Origin: Sapria himalayana
Taxonomy: Eukaryota > Streptophyta > Magnoliopsida > Malpighiales > Rafflesiaceae
DNA: 64,000 bases
Direction of reading: 5' to 3'
Assembly: GCA_029783825.1 (NCBI GenBank)
Contig: JAREIK010001724.1
Location: 25,832-89,831, forward strand
The notes beneath the pieces were generated by a model, which worked only from the letters and a program-made list of their open reading frames with translations, was not told the origin of the DNA and did no database searches. This document shows, piece after piece, positions 35,801 to 51,200 of this stretch. Numbering within the stretch: the first letter of the stretch is position 1; each line of letters begins with the position of its first letter. The position numbers and the translations under genes were made by a program.

Positions 35801-38119
35801 AAAAATTAACAAAAATTATTTTTTTTTATTTTATTGTTTAAATAAAACCTTAGAACCACTAAATGCATAAAAACATAAATCACTAAACTACTTAAAGACA
35901 AAACTCTTAAATACTTAAACTATTAAATTGGTATACATTAATAATAAATTATAAATCTCATTTTAATTTTTATTAAGTTTAATTTTAAATTTTTATTTTA
36001 ATTATTTATTAGTTTATTTTTATAGAAATATTAAGACAGATCTATTTTAAATAATTTATTTTTTATCAAAAAAAATATATATGCTTATAAAAAGAATCAA
36101 AATTTTAAAAATAAAAATTTATTATTTTGTAATATATTTTATTTTGATTTTGAATCATTTTAGTTTTTGCAATTATATTTTAATTTATATCATTCTTATT
36201 AATAATAGTTTATTAATTTTCTATTGATCATTATTATAATATCTATTAATAAAATTATTTATATTGAGTTTACAATATATATAATTATTAAGAATATCAT
36301 AACTAAATATTATATTAACATTTAAAAAAATTAAAAATTATTATATTTTCAAAGGTTATAACCTTGAAAAATTTTAAAAAATCAAAAAATTTAATTTTTT
36401 ATTTTTTCATTCTTTAAATAAAAACTATAAATCACTAAAGTCCTAAACTTTTAAATCACAAAATCCCAATACACCTATATACTTAAACCATTAAACTAGT
36501 ATATCCTGAATAATAAATAATAAATCTCAATTTCATTTTTATTCATTATAATTTTAAATATTCATTTAAATTATTTATTAGTTTATTTTTATATATTTAT
36601 AAATTAAAAATAAATTATGTGGAAGACAAATATAATTTAAATAATTTACTTTTAAAAAAAAATATAAATTTATAAAAAGAAGCAAAACATCAAAAAAATT
36701 ATTATTTAGTATTATATTTTACTTTGATTTTGAATAAATTTAAGTTTTGCAAATATATTTTAAAAAATATCTATCTTATTAATAATATTTTTTTAATTTA
36801 TTTTTTGATCATTAATATAATATCTATCATTATAATTGTTTATATTGTATATAATGATATATAATTATTAAGATTATCATAACTAAATATAGTATTCACA
36901 TATAAAAAAAATTTAAAAATTACTATATTTTCAAAGGTTATAACCTTCAAAAATTATAAAAAATAACAAAAATAAATTTTTTGTTATATCATTGTTTAGA
37001 TAAACCTTATAAACCATTAAATGCCTAAATACATAAATCTCTGAACTCCTAAACCCCGAAGCCCATAAATAACTAAACCTTTAAACTCATAAATCAAAAA
37101 TATAATTTAATTAATTTATAGAAATATTAATTATAAAATAAATTATGAGCGACAAATATAATTTAAATAATATATTTTTCATCAAAAAATGATATAAGCT
37201 TATAAAATGATGCAAAAACTTAAAAAAAATTATTATTTAGTAATAAATTTTACTTTGATTTTGAATCATTTTAGGTTTTTAAATTATATTTTAATTTATA
37301 TCTATCATATAATAATAGTTTATTAATTTATTTTTTGATAATTGTTATAATATCTATCAATAAAATTGTTTATATTTAGTTTATATTATATATAGTTATA
37401 ATATTTATTATTACTAAATATTGTATTCACATTTTTAAAAAATTTTAAAATTATTATATTTTCAAATGTTATGACTTTAAAATTTGAAAAAATATCAAAA
37501 ATAAATTTTTTGTTATTTCATTGTTTGAATAAAACCTATAAATCATTAAATGCCTAAATACATAAATCAATAACTTCTATATCTCGAAAACCCTAAATAG
37601 ATAAATTTTTTAGATATGTATATCCTAAATAATAAATAATAAATCTCATTTTTATTTTTTTCATTATAATTTTAAATAAAAATTATACTTATTTATTTGT
37701 TTATTTTTATATAAATATTAATTACAAAATTAATTATAAGTTATAAAAATATTATTTATATAAATTATTTTTCAACAAAAAAAATATAGATAAACTTATT
37801 AAAAGAAGAAAAAAATTTACTACAAAAAATTATTATATTGTAATATATTTTACATTGTTCCTAAATCATTTTAGGTTTTGAAATTATATTTTAATTGATA
37901 TCTAACTTATTAATAATAGATTATTAATTTATTTTTTGATCATTATTAGAATATTTATCAATAAAAATATTTATATTTAATTTATATAATATATAAATTT
38001 AATAATTATTATAACTAAATAATGTATTCACTTTTGAAAAAAAATTTAAAATTTTATATTTTCAAAGATTATAACCTCTGAACATGTGAAAAAACATTAA
38101 AATTATTTTATTATTTCAT

Positions 38120-41100
38120 TGTTTAAATAAAACCTATAAATCACTAAATGCCAAACACTTAAATCACTAAACTACAAAATCTCGATACCCCTATATAGAT
38201 AATCATTTAAAATTATTAATAAATCTCATTTTTATTTGTTTCATTTTAATTTAAAAAATTCATTTTGATTGTTTAGTTTTTTATTTATATATATATATAT
38301 TAATTATAAAATAAATTATGAGTTAAAAATATAATTTATAAAAATTATTTTACATCAAAAAATTGATAAGCTTATAAAAAGAATAAAAATTTAAAAACAA
38401 ATAATTATTATTAAGGAATATGTTTTGCTTTGCTTTTGAATCATTTTAGGTTTTGATATTATTTTTTAAGTAATATCAATCTTATTCATAATAAATTTTA
38501 AATTTATTTTTTGATAATTATTAGAATATCTATTAATAAAATTGTTTATATAGAATTTATATTATATATATTTATTATGATTATTATAAATAAATATTTA
38601 TTCACTTTTGAAAAAAATTTATAAATTATTATATTTTCAAAGGTTATAATCTTTGAAAATAGTAAAAAATAATAAAAATAATTTTTTTATATTTTTTTTC
38701 TTAAATAAAACCTATAAACCACTAAATGTATACACAGTTAAATCAGTAAACTCCTAAACCCCATAAAGCCTAAATACATAAACCATTAAACTGCTATATA
38801 CTACTTAATAATTAATAAATCTAATTTTTATTTCTATTTTTTATAATGTTAAATATTTATTTTAATTATTTACTAGTTTATTTTTTTTAAATATTTATTA
38901 CAAAATAAAGTATGAGTGCGATAAATATAACTTAATTAATTTATTTTTAATAAAAAAAATATACGGTTCTAAAAGAAGTAAAAATTTAAAAATTAAAAAT
39001 TTTTATCCAGTAATATATTTTACTTTAATTTTGAATTAATTTGGATTTTATAAATATCTTTTTATTAAAATATATCTTTTTATTAATAGTTTATTAATTT
39101 AATTTTTGATAATTATTATATTGTCTATCAATAAAATTATTTATATTGAATTTATATGATATATAATTATTATTATTATTATAACTAAATTTTGTATTCA
39201 CATTTCAAAAAATTGTAAATATTATTATATTTTCAAAGGTTATAACCTATGAAAATGTTAATAAATTATAAAAATTTTTTTTGTTATTTTATTTTTTTAT
39301 ATAAAACCTATAAACCACTAAAATCCTAAAAACATAAATCGCTAAACTTTTAACTACAAAACATATAAATACTTAAACTATTAAACTGGTATACATTAAT
39401 AATAAATCTTAAATCTCATTTTAATTTTTATTCAGTATAATTTTTAATTTTTATTTTATTTATTTATCAGTTTATTTTTATAGAAATATTAATTACAAAA
39501 TAAGTTATTAGTTAGACGGATCTAATTTAAATTAAACAGGTATCTCTAAATAATAAATAATAAATCTCATTTTATTTTTCATTATAATTTTTAATATTCA
39601 TTTTAATTATTTATTTGTTTATTTTTATATAAATATTAATTACAAAATAAATTATGTGTTAGACAAATATAATTTATATAAATTATTTTTAATCAAAAAA
39701 TATAGATAAACTTTTTAAAATAAAAAAAAATTCAAAACAAAAAATTATTATATTGTAATATATTTTGTTTTGCTTTTGAATTATTTAGGTTTTGTAATTA
39801 TATTTTAATTGATATCTATCTTATTAATAATTGATTATGTATTTCGAGTGAGACATATATTTTTTAAATAATTTATTATAATAAAAAAAATATATTTTTA
39901 TAAAAAGATGGAAAATTTTAAAAATTAAATATTATTATTCAGTAATATATTTTGATTTGATTTTGAATCATTTTGTGTTATGTAAAAATATTTTAATTAA
40001 TATTTATATTATTAATAATAGTTTATTAATTTAAATTTTGATCATTATTATAATATCTATGATTAAAATTATTTATATTGAATTTATAAGATATAGAATT
40101 AGTAAGATTAATATAATTATACATTGTATTCACATTTCAAAAAATTTTAAAAATTATTTTATTTTCAAAGTTATAACATCTGAAAATCAGAAAAAATCAA
40201 AAAAAGAATTTTAAATTTTTATTATATAAATAAAACCTATAAATAACTAAATACCAAAAAACATAAATTGCTAAACTCCTAAACTGACAAAACTCTTAAG
40301 TAATCAAACCATTAAACCGGTATACCATATATAATAAATCATAAATCTCATTTTAATTTGTTTTCATTATAATTTTTATGTATTCATTTTAATTATTTAT
40401 TAGTCTATTTTTTATAGAAATATCAATCACAAAATAAATAATGAGTGAAACAAATATAATTTTAATAATTTATTTTTAATTAAAAAAAATAAGCTTATAT
40501 AAATAAGTAAAAATTTAAAAACAAAAAATTATTATTTAGTAATATATTTTACTTTGATTTTGAATCATTATATATAGGTTTCGCAATTATATTTTAATTG
40601 TGATCAATTTTATTAATAATAGTTTATTAATTTATTATTTGATCATTTTTATAATATCGAACTATAAAATAACTTATATTCAATTAAAATATATTATAAT
40701 TATTAAGTTATTATAACTAAATTTTATATTTACATTAGAAAAAAATTTAAAACTTATTATATTTTACAAGGTTATAATCCTTCAAAAATGATAAAAAATC
40801 ACAAAAATAATTTTTTATTATTTTATTATTTAAATAAAACTTATAAACCACTAAATGCCAAACATTTAAATCTCTAGACTCCTAAACCCCAAAATGCCCT
40901 AAATACTTAAACCATTAAACCTATATAACCTAAATAATTAATAATAAATCTCATTTTTATTTGTATTCATTATAATTTTAAATATTCATTTTAATTATTT
41001 TTTAGTTTATTTTAATAGAAATATTAATTACAAAATAAATAATGAGTGAAACAGATATAATTTAACTAAATTTTTTTTTATGAAAAAAAAATAAGTTTAT

Positions 41101-42110
41101 CAAAATAAACAAAATTTCAAAATTATAAAATTTTATTTAGTAATATAATTTACATTGATTTTGAATTATTTTGAGTTCTGCAAATATATTTTAATTAATA
41201 TCTATCTTATTAATAATAGTTTATTAATTTATTTTTTGATCATTATTATAATATATATTAATACATTTTTTTATATTGAATCTACAACAAATATAATTAT
41301 TAAGATTATTATAACTAAGTATTGTATTCATATTTTAGAACTATTAAAAAATTATTATATTTTTAAAGGTCTTAAACTTTGAAAATCGTGAAAATTCATA
41401 AAAATAAATTTTTTGTTATTTCATTGATTAAATAAAACCTATAAACACGAAAATGTGTAAATATATAAATAAATAAACTCATTAACCCCAAAACTACAAA
41501 AAACCTAAACAATTAAATAGTTATACCCTAAATAATAAATAATAAATCGCATTTTTATTAGTATTCATTATAATTTTAAATATATATTTTAATTATTAAT
41601 TAGTTTAATTTTATAGAAATATAAATTAAAAAATAAATTATTAGTGAGGCAAATATAATTTTAATAATTTATTTTTCATCAAAATATATTGGCTTATAAA
41701 TGGATACAAAAATTTAAAAATTTAAAAATAATATTTAGTAAAATATTTCACTTTGATTTTGAGTCATTTTAGGTTTTACAAATATATTTTAAACAATATT
41801 TAAATTATTAATAATTGGTTATACTTTTTTATGATCATTATTATAATAAATATCAATAAATAGTTTATATTGAATTTATATGATATTTAATTATTATGAT
41901 TATTATAACTTCATATTGTATAAACTTTTCAAAAAAAATTAAAAATTATTATATTTTTGAATGTTATAACCTTCAAAAATGAGAAAAAATAACAAAGATA
42001 AATTTTTTGTGATTATATTTTTTATATAAAACCTATAAACCACTAAATGACTAAATACTAAAATAACTAAACTCCAAAACCCCGAATCCCATAAATACTT
42101 AAAACATTAA
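38120..42110 (+). repeat. Higher-order cassette G...E-D-C-B, copy 4 (interrupted)
   Basis: G (about 38,130) is followed not by F but by H, I and a chimeric unit. A joint near 39,840 enters an F/E-type filler ('tatttcgagtgagacatata'), and then E, D, C and B follow in the usual order. The D-C pair is offset 9,565-9,566 bp from copy 3. Confidence 0.62.
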
Positions 42111-44389
42111 ATTAGTATAGTCTAAATAATAAATCATAAATCTCAATTTTATTAGTATTCATTATAATTTTAAATATTCATTTTAATTATTTATCAGTTT
42201 ATTTTTATAAGAAATAATAATTTCAAAATAAATTATTTGTGCGACATATATAATTTAAAAAATTTATTTTTCATCAAAAAAATGCTCATAAAAAGAGGCA
42301 AAATTTTAAAAACAAAAAATCTTTTAGGGGATAACTATTTAATTGTTTAGGTTTTTTGTGTTTTGGGGTTAAGGAGTTTATTGATTTATATGTTTACACA
42401 TTTTAGTGTTTATAGGTTTTATTAATGAAATAGGTTAAGGAATTTATTTTTCATCAATGAAATGACAAAAAATTTATTTTTATGAATTTTCGTGATTTTC
42501 AAAGGTTATGACCTTTAAAAATATAATAATTTTTTAATAGTTCTAAAATATGAATACAATACTTAGTTATAATAATCTTAATAATTATATTTGTTGTTGA
42601 TTCAATATAAAAAATGTATTAATATATATTATAAAAGTGATCCAAAATTAAATTAATAACCTATTATTAATAAGATAGATATTAATTAAATTATATTGCA
42701 GAACCCAAAATAATTCAAAATCAAAGTAAATTATATTACTAAATAAAATTTTAAATTTTTGAATTTTTGTTTATTTTTATAAGCTTTTTTTTTCATAAAA
42801 ATTTATTTATTTAAATTATATCTCTAACTAATAATTTAATAGATTTAAGTGTTTAGGGATTTAGTGGTTTATAAGTTTTATTTAAACATTGATATAACAT
42901 AAATTTTTTTTTTATTTTTTTTTATTTTTGAAGGTTATATCCTTTGAAAATATAATAATTTTTAAAAAATTTTTTTCAAATGTAAATATAATATTTATCT
43001 ATAATAATCTTCATAAATATAAGTCATTTAAATTCAATATAAATAATTACATTGCTAGATATTATAATAATGATCACAAAATAAATTAATAAACTATTTT
43101 TAATAAAATAGATATTATTTAAAAAGTATTTGCAAAATCTAAATTTATTCAAATCAAAGTAAAATATATTACAAAATAATAATTTTTTTTAATGTTTTGC
43201 TTTTTTTATAAGTTTATATTTTTGTTATTAAAAAAAATTATTTAAATTATATTTGTCTTACTCATAATTTATTATGTAATTTATAATTCTATAATAATAA
43301 ACTAATAAATAATCAAAATGAATATTTAAAATTATAATGAATACAAATTAAATTGAGATTTATTATTTATTATTCGGGATATACCGGTTTAATGGTTTAA
43401 GTATTTAGGTGTTTTGTGGTTTAGGAGTTTAGTGATTTAATTGTTTAGACCTTTAGTGATTTATAGTTTTTATTTAAAGAATGAAAAAAAAAAAATTTAT
43501 TTTTTGATTTTTTTTAATTTATGAATGTTATAACCTTTAAAATATAATAATTTTTAATTTTTTATAAATGTGAATATAATATTTAGTTATAATAATCTTA
43601 ATAATTATATATAATGTAAACTCAATATAAAAAATTTTATTGATATATATTATAATAATGATCAATAAATAAATTAAGAAACTATTATTTATAAGAATGA
43701 TATAAATTAAAATATAATTGTAAAATCTAAAATGATTCAAAATCAAAATAAGATATATTACTAAATAATAATTATTTATTTTTAAAAATTTGGCTTTTTT
43801 TATGAGCATTTTTTATGAAAAATAAATTATTTAAACTATATATGTCGCACTAATAATTTATTTTGTAATTAATATTTCTATAAAAATAAACTGATAAATA
43901 ATTAAAATGAATATTTAAAATTATAATGAATACTAATAAAAATTAGATTTATGATTTATTATTTGTACCATACTAATTTAATGTTTTAAGTATTTATGGG
44001 CTTCGGGGTTTAGGAGTTTAGCCATTTTAGAATTTAGTCATTTGTACTATACTATTTTATTGATATATATTATAATAATGATCATAAAAAAGTAATAAAC
44101 AATTATTAATAAGATAAATATTGTTTAAAATATATTTTCAAAACCTAAAATGATTTAAAATCATAGTTAAATATTTTACGAAATATTAATTTAAATATTT
44201 AAATTTTTGTATCCATTTATAAGCCTATATATTTTTTGTGAAAAATAAAATATTTAAATTATATTTGTCTCGCTAATAACTTAATTTTTAATTTATATTT
44301 CTCTAAAATTAAACTAATAAATAATTAAAAAGTAAATATAAAATTATAATGAATACTAATAAAAATGAGATTTATTATTTATTATTTAG

Positions 44390-46944
44390 GATATAACTAT
44401 TTAATTGTTTAAGTTTTTTGTGGTTTTGGGGTTAAGGAGTTTATTGATTTATATGTTTACACATTTTCGTGTTTATAGGTTTTATTTAATCAATGAAATA
44501 ACAAATAATTTATTTTTATGAATTTTCGTGATTTTCAAAGGTTATCACCTTTGAAAATATAATAATTTTTTAATAGTTCTAAAATATGAATACAATACTT
44601 GTTTATAATAATCTTAATAATTACATTTGTTGTAGATTCAATATAAAAAAAATGTATTAATATATATTATAAAAATGATCAAAAAATAAATTAATAAACT
44701 ATTATTAATAAGATAGATATTAATTAAAATATATTTTCAGAACCCAAAATAATTCAAAATCAAAGTAAATTATATTACTAATTAAAATTTTAAAATTTTG
44801 AAATTTTGTTTATTTTTATAATCTTATTTTTTTTTCATAAAAAATAATTTATTTAAATTATATTTTTCTCACTCATTATTTATTTTGTAATTAATATTTC
44901 TATAAAAATAAACAAAAAAATAAATCAAATGAATATTTAAAATTATAATGAATAAAAATAAAAATGAGATTTATTATTTATTATTTAGGTTATATAGGTT
45001 TAATGGTTTAAGATTTTAGGGGGTTTTGGGGTTTAGGAGTCTACAGATTTAAATGTTTAGGCATTTAGTGGTTTATATGTTTTATTTATATAATAAAATA
45101 ATAAAATTTTTTTTTGTGATTTTTATCAATTTTGAAGGTTATAATCTTTGAAAATATAATAATTTTAAATTCTTTTCAAATGTAAATATAATATTTAGTT
45201 ATAATAACTTTATAATTAAAGACAATTTAATTGAATATAACTAAATTTATTGTTCTATATTATAAAAATGATCAAATAATAAATTAATAAACTATTATTA
45301 ATAAGATTGATCTCAATTAAAAAATAATTGTAAAACCTATATATTATGATTCAAAATCAAAGTAAAATAAATCACTAAATTATAATTTGTTTTTAAATTT
45401 TTACTTCTTTATATAAGCTTATTTTTTTTTGATTAAAAATAAATTATTAAAATTATATTTGTCTCACTCATTATTTATTTTATGATTGATATTTCTATAA
45501 AAAATAAACTAATAAATAATTAAAATGAATATTTAAAAATATAATGAATACAAATTAAAATGAGATTTATGATTTATTATATATGGTATACCTATTTAAT
45601 GGTTTGATTATTTAGGATTTATATCGTTTAGAAGTTTAGCAATTTATGTTTTTAGGCATTTAGTCGTTTACAGGTTTTATTTATATAATAAAAATTTAAA
45701 TTATTTTTTTGATTTTTTCAAATTTTTAAAGGTTATAATCTTTGAAAATAAAATAATTATTAAAATTTTTTTAAATGTGAATACAATGTATAATTATATT
45801 AATCTTACTAATTATATATCATATAAATTCAATATAAATAATTTTAATGATAGAAATTATAATAATGATCAAAAATTAAATTATTATTCTATTATTAATA
45901 ATATAAATATATATTAAAATATATTTACATAACACAAAATGATTCAAAATCAAATAAAAATTTATTACTAAATAATAATATTTAATTTTTAAAATTTGTC
46001 CATCTTTTTATAATCTTATATTTTTTTTTGATTAAAAATAAAATATTTAAATAATATTTGTTTTTCTCGAAATTTATTTCGTAATTATTTTTTTTAAATA
46101 ATTAAATTATAAATAATTAAAATGAATATTTAAAATTATAATAAGTAGAAATAAAAATGAGATTTATTATTTATTAAGTAGTATATAGATTTTAAAATGG
46201 TTATCTATTTAGGGGTTTCGAGTTATGTGAGCTTACTAATTTAAGTAAGTAATCATTTAATGGTCTATAGGTTTTATTTAAAAAATAAAATAACTAAAAA
46301 TTTATTTTTATTATTTTTTCTCATTTTTTAAGATTACCACCTTTGAAAATATAATAATTTTTAAATTTTTTTAAAAATGAATATAATATTTATTTATAAT
46401 AATCATAATAATTATATATCATATAAATTCAATATAAACAATTTTATTGATAGATATTGTAATAATTATCAAAAATAAATTAAAATTCTATTAGGAAGAA
46501 GATTGATATTACTTAAAATATAATATCAAAACCTAAAATGATTCAAAATCAAAGCAAAATATATTACTAAATAATAATTATTTTTTTAAAATTTTTATTC
46601 TTTTTATAAGCTTATCAATTTTTTGATTAAAAATAATTTTTATAAATTATATTCTTAACTCATAATTTATTTTATAATTAATACATATAAAAAATAAAAA
46701 ACTAAACAATCAAAATGAATTATTTAAATTATAATGAAAATAAATAAAAATGAAATTTATTAATTATTATTTAGTGTATACCGATTTAAAGGATTATCTA
46801 TATAGAGGTATCAGGTTTTTATAGTTTAGTGATTTAAATGCTTAGGCATTTAGTGGTGTATAGGTTTTATTTAAACAATAGAATAATAAAGAAAAAATAT
46901 TTTTTTTATTCTTTCAAATTTTCAAAGGTTATAACCTTTGAAAA
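44390..46944 (-). repeat. Higher-order cassette C-D-E-F-G (reverse), copy 5
   Basis: Mirror order of the forward cassettes. It is offset from copy 6 by 15,508 bp at D, 15,506 bp at E and 15,499 bp at G, and 15,549 bp at C; the extra 41 bp corresponds to a deletion in copy 6 near 60,097. Confidence 0.75.
46919..46944. other. Perfect 26-bp palindrome of the monomer
   Basis: The same fully self-complementary sequence in the reverse-oriented array. Confidence 0.8.
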
Positions 46945-48113
46945 TATAATAATTTTAAAATTTTTTTCAAATGTGAATACAATATTTAGTTATAATAATC
47001 ATTATATTTATATATAATATAAATTCAATATAAACATTTATATTGATAAATATTATAATAATAATGAAAAAATAACTTAATAATCTATTATTAAGTTGAT
47101 AGATATCAATTAAAATATAATTACAAAACCTAAAATGATTCAGAAGCAAAGCAAAATATATTACTATATAATAATTTTTTATTTTGAAATTTTTTTTCTT
47201 TTAAAAACTTTATCTATAATTTTTTGATGAAAAATAATTTACATAAATTATATTTGTGTAACACATAAATTATTTTGTAATTAATATTTATATAAAAATA
47301 AACAAATAAATAATTAAAATGAATATTTAAAATTATAATGTATACAAATTAAAATGAGATTTATGATTTATTATATAGGGTAAACTGGTTTATTGGTTTG
47401 ATTATTTAGGAGTTTTGTCGTTTAGGAGTTTAGTAATTTATGTTTTTAGGCATTTAGTGGTTTATAGGTTTTATTTATATAATAAAAATTTAAAATTCTT
47501 TTTTTGATTTTTTCTGATTTTCAATGTTTATAATTTTAGGAAATAAAATATTTTTTAAAATTTTTTGAAATGTGAATACAATGTATAATTATATTAATCT
47601 TACTAATTATATATCATATAAATTCAATATAATCAATTTTAATGATAGATATTATAATAATGATCAAAAATTAAATTAATAAACTATTATTAATAAGATG
47701 GATATTAATTAAAAGATATTTACAAAACCCAAATTGATTCAAAATTATAGTAAAATATATTACTGGATAATAATCTTTAATTTTTAAATTTTAACTTCTT
47801 TTATAAGCGTATATATATTTTTTGATTAAAAATAAATTATTTTAATTATATCTGTCGCACTCATAATTTATTTTATAATAAATATTTCGATAAAAATAAA
47901 CTAATAAATAATTAAAATGAATATATAAACTATAATAAATAGAAATTAAAATTAGATTTATTAATTATTATGTATTATATAGTAGTTTAATGGTTTATGT
48001 ATTTAGGTATTACGGGGTGTGTTTAATGATTTAATTGTGTATGAATTTAGTGATTTATAGGTTTTATTTAAAAAATAAAATAACAAAACATTTATTTTTA
48101 TTATTTTTTGATA

Positions 48114-48139
48114 TTTTCAAAGGTTATAACCTTTGAAAA
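48114..48139. other. Perfect 26-bp palindrome of the monomer
   Basis: The same fully self-complementary sequence in the reverse-oriented array. Confidence 0.8.
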
Positions 48140-48196
48140 TATAATAATTTTTAAATTTTTTTCAAAAGTGAATTCAATATTTCGTTATAATAATCA

Positions 48197-48214
48197 ATAT
48201 ATATATATATATAT
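48197..48214. repeat. Short TA microsatellite
   Basis: About nine TA dinucleotides replacing the usual 'attatatttatatatcata' segment of the monomer. Confidence 0.8.
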
Positions 48215-51200
48215 CATATTTCAACATGAACAATTTTAGTGATAAATATTTTAATAATGATCAAAAAATAAATTAATAATCTATTATTAATAAGATAGAT
48301 ATCAATTAAAATATAAGTACAAAACATACAATGATTCATAAGCAAAGCAAATTATATTACTATATAATACTTTTTTGTTTTGATTTTTTTTATTCAAAAA
48401 AGTTTATCTATATTTTTTTGATTAAAAATAATTTACCTGAATTATATTTGTCTAACTCCTAATTTATTTTTTAATTAATATTTATATAAAAATTAAAAAT
48501 GAATAATTAAAATGAATATTAAAAATTATAATGAAAAAAAATGAAATTTATTATTTTTTATTTAGGGTATACCGGTTTAATTTACGTTATATCTGTCTCA
48601 CTAATAATTTATTTTGTAATTAATATTTTTATAAATAAAACAGATAAATAATTAAAATAAAAATTTAAAAATATACTGAATAGAAATAAAAATTAGATTT
48701 ATGATTTATTATTAATGTATACCAGTTTAATGGTTTAAGTATTTTGATATTTTGTCATTTAGGAGTTTAGCAATTTATGTTTTTAGGCATTTAGTGATTT
48801 ATAAGTTTTATTTTAATAATAAAATAACAAACAAAAATTGTAATTTTTTGTAATTTTCAAATGTTATAACCTATAAAAATTTAATAATATTTAAAATTTT
48901 TTAAAATTTGAACACAATATTTATTTAAAATAATTTTAATAATTCTATCTCATATAAAATAAATATAAACAATTTTATTGATAGATATTATAATAATGAT
49001 CAAAAATTTAATTAATAAACTATTTATAATAAGATAGATATTAATTAAAAAATATTTAAAAAACCCAAATTGATTTAAAATTAAAGTAAAATATATTAGT
49101 TGATAATAATTTTTAATTTTTACTAATACTTCTTTTATACTTCTTTTAAAAGCATATATAAATTATTTAAATTATATGTGTCGCACTCATTATTTATTTT
49201 GTAATAAAAATTTCTATAAAAATAAACTAATAATTAATTAAAATGAATATTTAAAATAATAATAAATTGAAATAAAAAATCAATTTACTAATTATTAAGT
49301 AGTATATAGCGGTTTAATGGTTTATGTATTTAGACATTACGGGGTTTAGGAGTTTACCAATATGACTATGTAAGCATTTAGTGGTTTATAAGTTTTATTT
49401 AAAAAATAAAATAACATAAAATTTATTTTTATTATTTTTTCATATTTACAAAGTTTATAACCTTTGGAAATATAATAATTTTTAAATTTTTTTCAAAAGT
49501 GAATTCAATATTTAGTTATAATAATCATTATATTTATATATGATATAAATTCAATATAAATAATTGTATTGATAAATATTCTAATAATGATCAAAAAATA
49601 AATTAATAAACAATTATTAATAAGATAGATATCAATTAAAATATAATTACAAAATCTAAAATGATTCAGAAGGAGAGCAAAATATATTACTATATAATAA
49701 ATTTTAGTTTTAAAATTTGTTATTCTTTTTATAAGTTTATCTATAATTTTCGATGAAAAATAATTTATATAAATTAAATTTGTCTAACTCATAATTTATT
49801 TTGTAATTAATATTTATATAAAAATAAACAAATAAATAATTAAAATGAATATTTAAAATTATAATGAAAGAAATAATATTGAGATTTATTATTTATAATT
49901 CAGGATTACCGGTTTAGAAAAATTATTATTTATTATTTATGGTTTTAGAGATATAGGAGTTATTGATTTAAGTGTTTAGGAATTTATGGGTTTATAGGTT
50001 TTATTTTTTCATCTTTTAAAATATAATAATTTTAAAATTCTTTTCAAAAGTGAATTCGATTTTTAGTTATAATAATCATTATATTTAAATATCATATAAA
50101 TTCAATATAAACAATTTTTTTGATTAATATTCTAATAATGATCTAAAAATAAATTAATAATCTATTATTAATAAGATAGATATCAATTTAAATATAATTA
50201 CAAAACCAATAATGATTCAGAAGCCAAGCAAATTATATTATTATATAATAATTTTTTGTTTTTAATTTTTTTTTAATAAGTTTATCTATTTTTTTTTGAT
50301 GAAAAATAATTTATATAAATTATAATTGTCTAACTCATAATTTATTTTATAATTAATATTTATATAAAAATAAACAAATAAATAATTAAAATGAATATTT
50401 AAAATTATAATGAAAAAAATAAAAATGGATTTATTGTTCATTATTTAGGATATATCTGATTAAATAAATTATCTATTTAGGGTTTTCGAGATTTAGAAGT
50501 TATTCATTTAACAATTTAGGCAATTAGTGATATATAAGTTTTATTTAAACAATGAAATAACAAATAAATTATTTTTGATATTTTTTCAAATTTTCAAAGA
50601 TTATAACCTTTGAAAATATAATAATTTTAAAATTTTTTAAAAATGTGAATACAATATTTAGTAATAATAATTATTATATCAATATATAATATAAACTAAA
50701 TATAAATAATTTTATTGATAAATATTATATTAATTATCAAAAAATAAATTAATAAACTATTATTAATATGATAGATATAAATGAAAATTATATTGATAGA
50801 TATTATATTAATGATCAAAAAATAAATTAATAAACTATTATTAATAAGAAAGATGTTATTTAAAATATATGTGCAAAATGTAAATTTATTCAAAATCAAA
50901 ATAAAATATATTACTAAATAATAATTTATTTGATTTTTTGCTTCTTTTAATAAGGTTATATTTTTTTATTAAAAGTTAATTATTTAAATTATATTAGTCT
51001 CCCTCATAATTTATTTTTAATTTATAATTCAATAAAAATAAACTAATAAATAATTAAAATGAATATTTAAAACTATAATGAATACAAATTAAATAGAGAT
51101 TTATTATTTTTTATTCAGGATATACTAGTTTAATGGTTTAAGTATTTAGGTATTTTGGAGTTTAGTGATTTAAGTGTTTAGTCCTTTAGTGATTTATAGT

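Larger units (their letters stand above)
27496..42325 (+). repeat. Satellite array, block 4
   Basis: Largest forward block. Octamer blocks in order: chimera (27,610), H (28,140), I (29,110), chimera (29,330), G (29,860), F (30,450), E partial (30,725), D (31,280), C (31,875), then rearranged units at 32,320 and 32,750, J (33,310), K (33,880), I (34,360), chimera (34,575), H (35,100), I (35,850), J (36,430), K (37,010), L (37,545), G (38,130), H (38,715), I (39,310), chimera (39,530), joint at 39,840, E (40,240), D (40,845), C (41,440), B (42,030). Units D and C at 31.3-31.9 kb and 40.9-41.5 kb have a constant offset of 9,565-9,566 bp. No genes seen. Confidence 0.88.
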
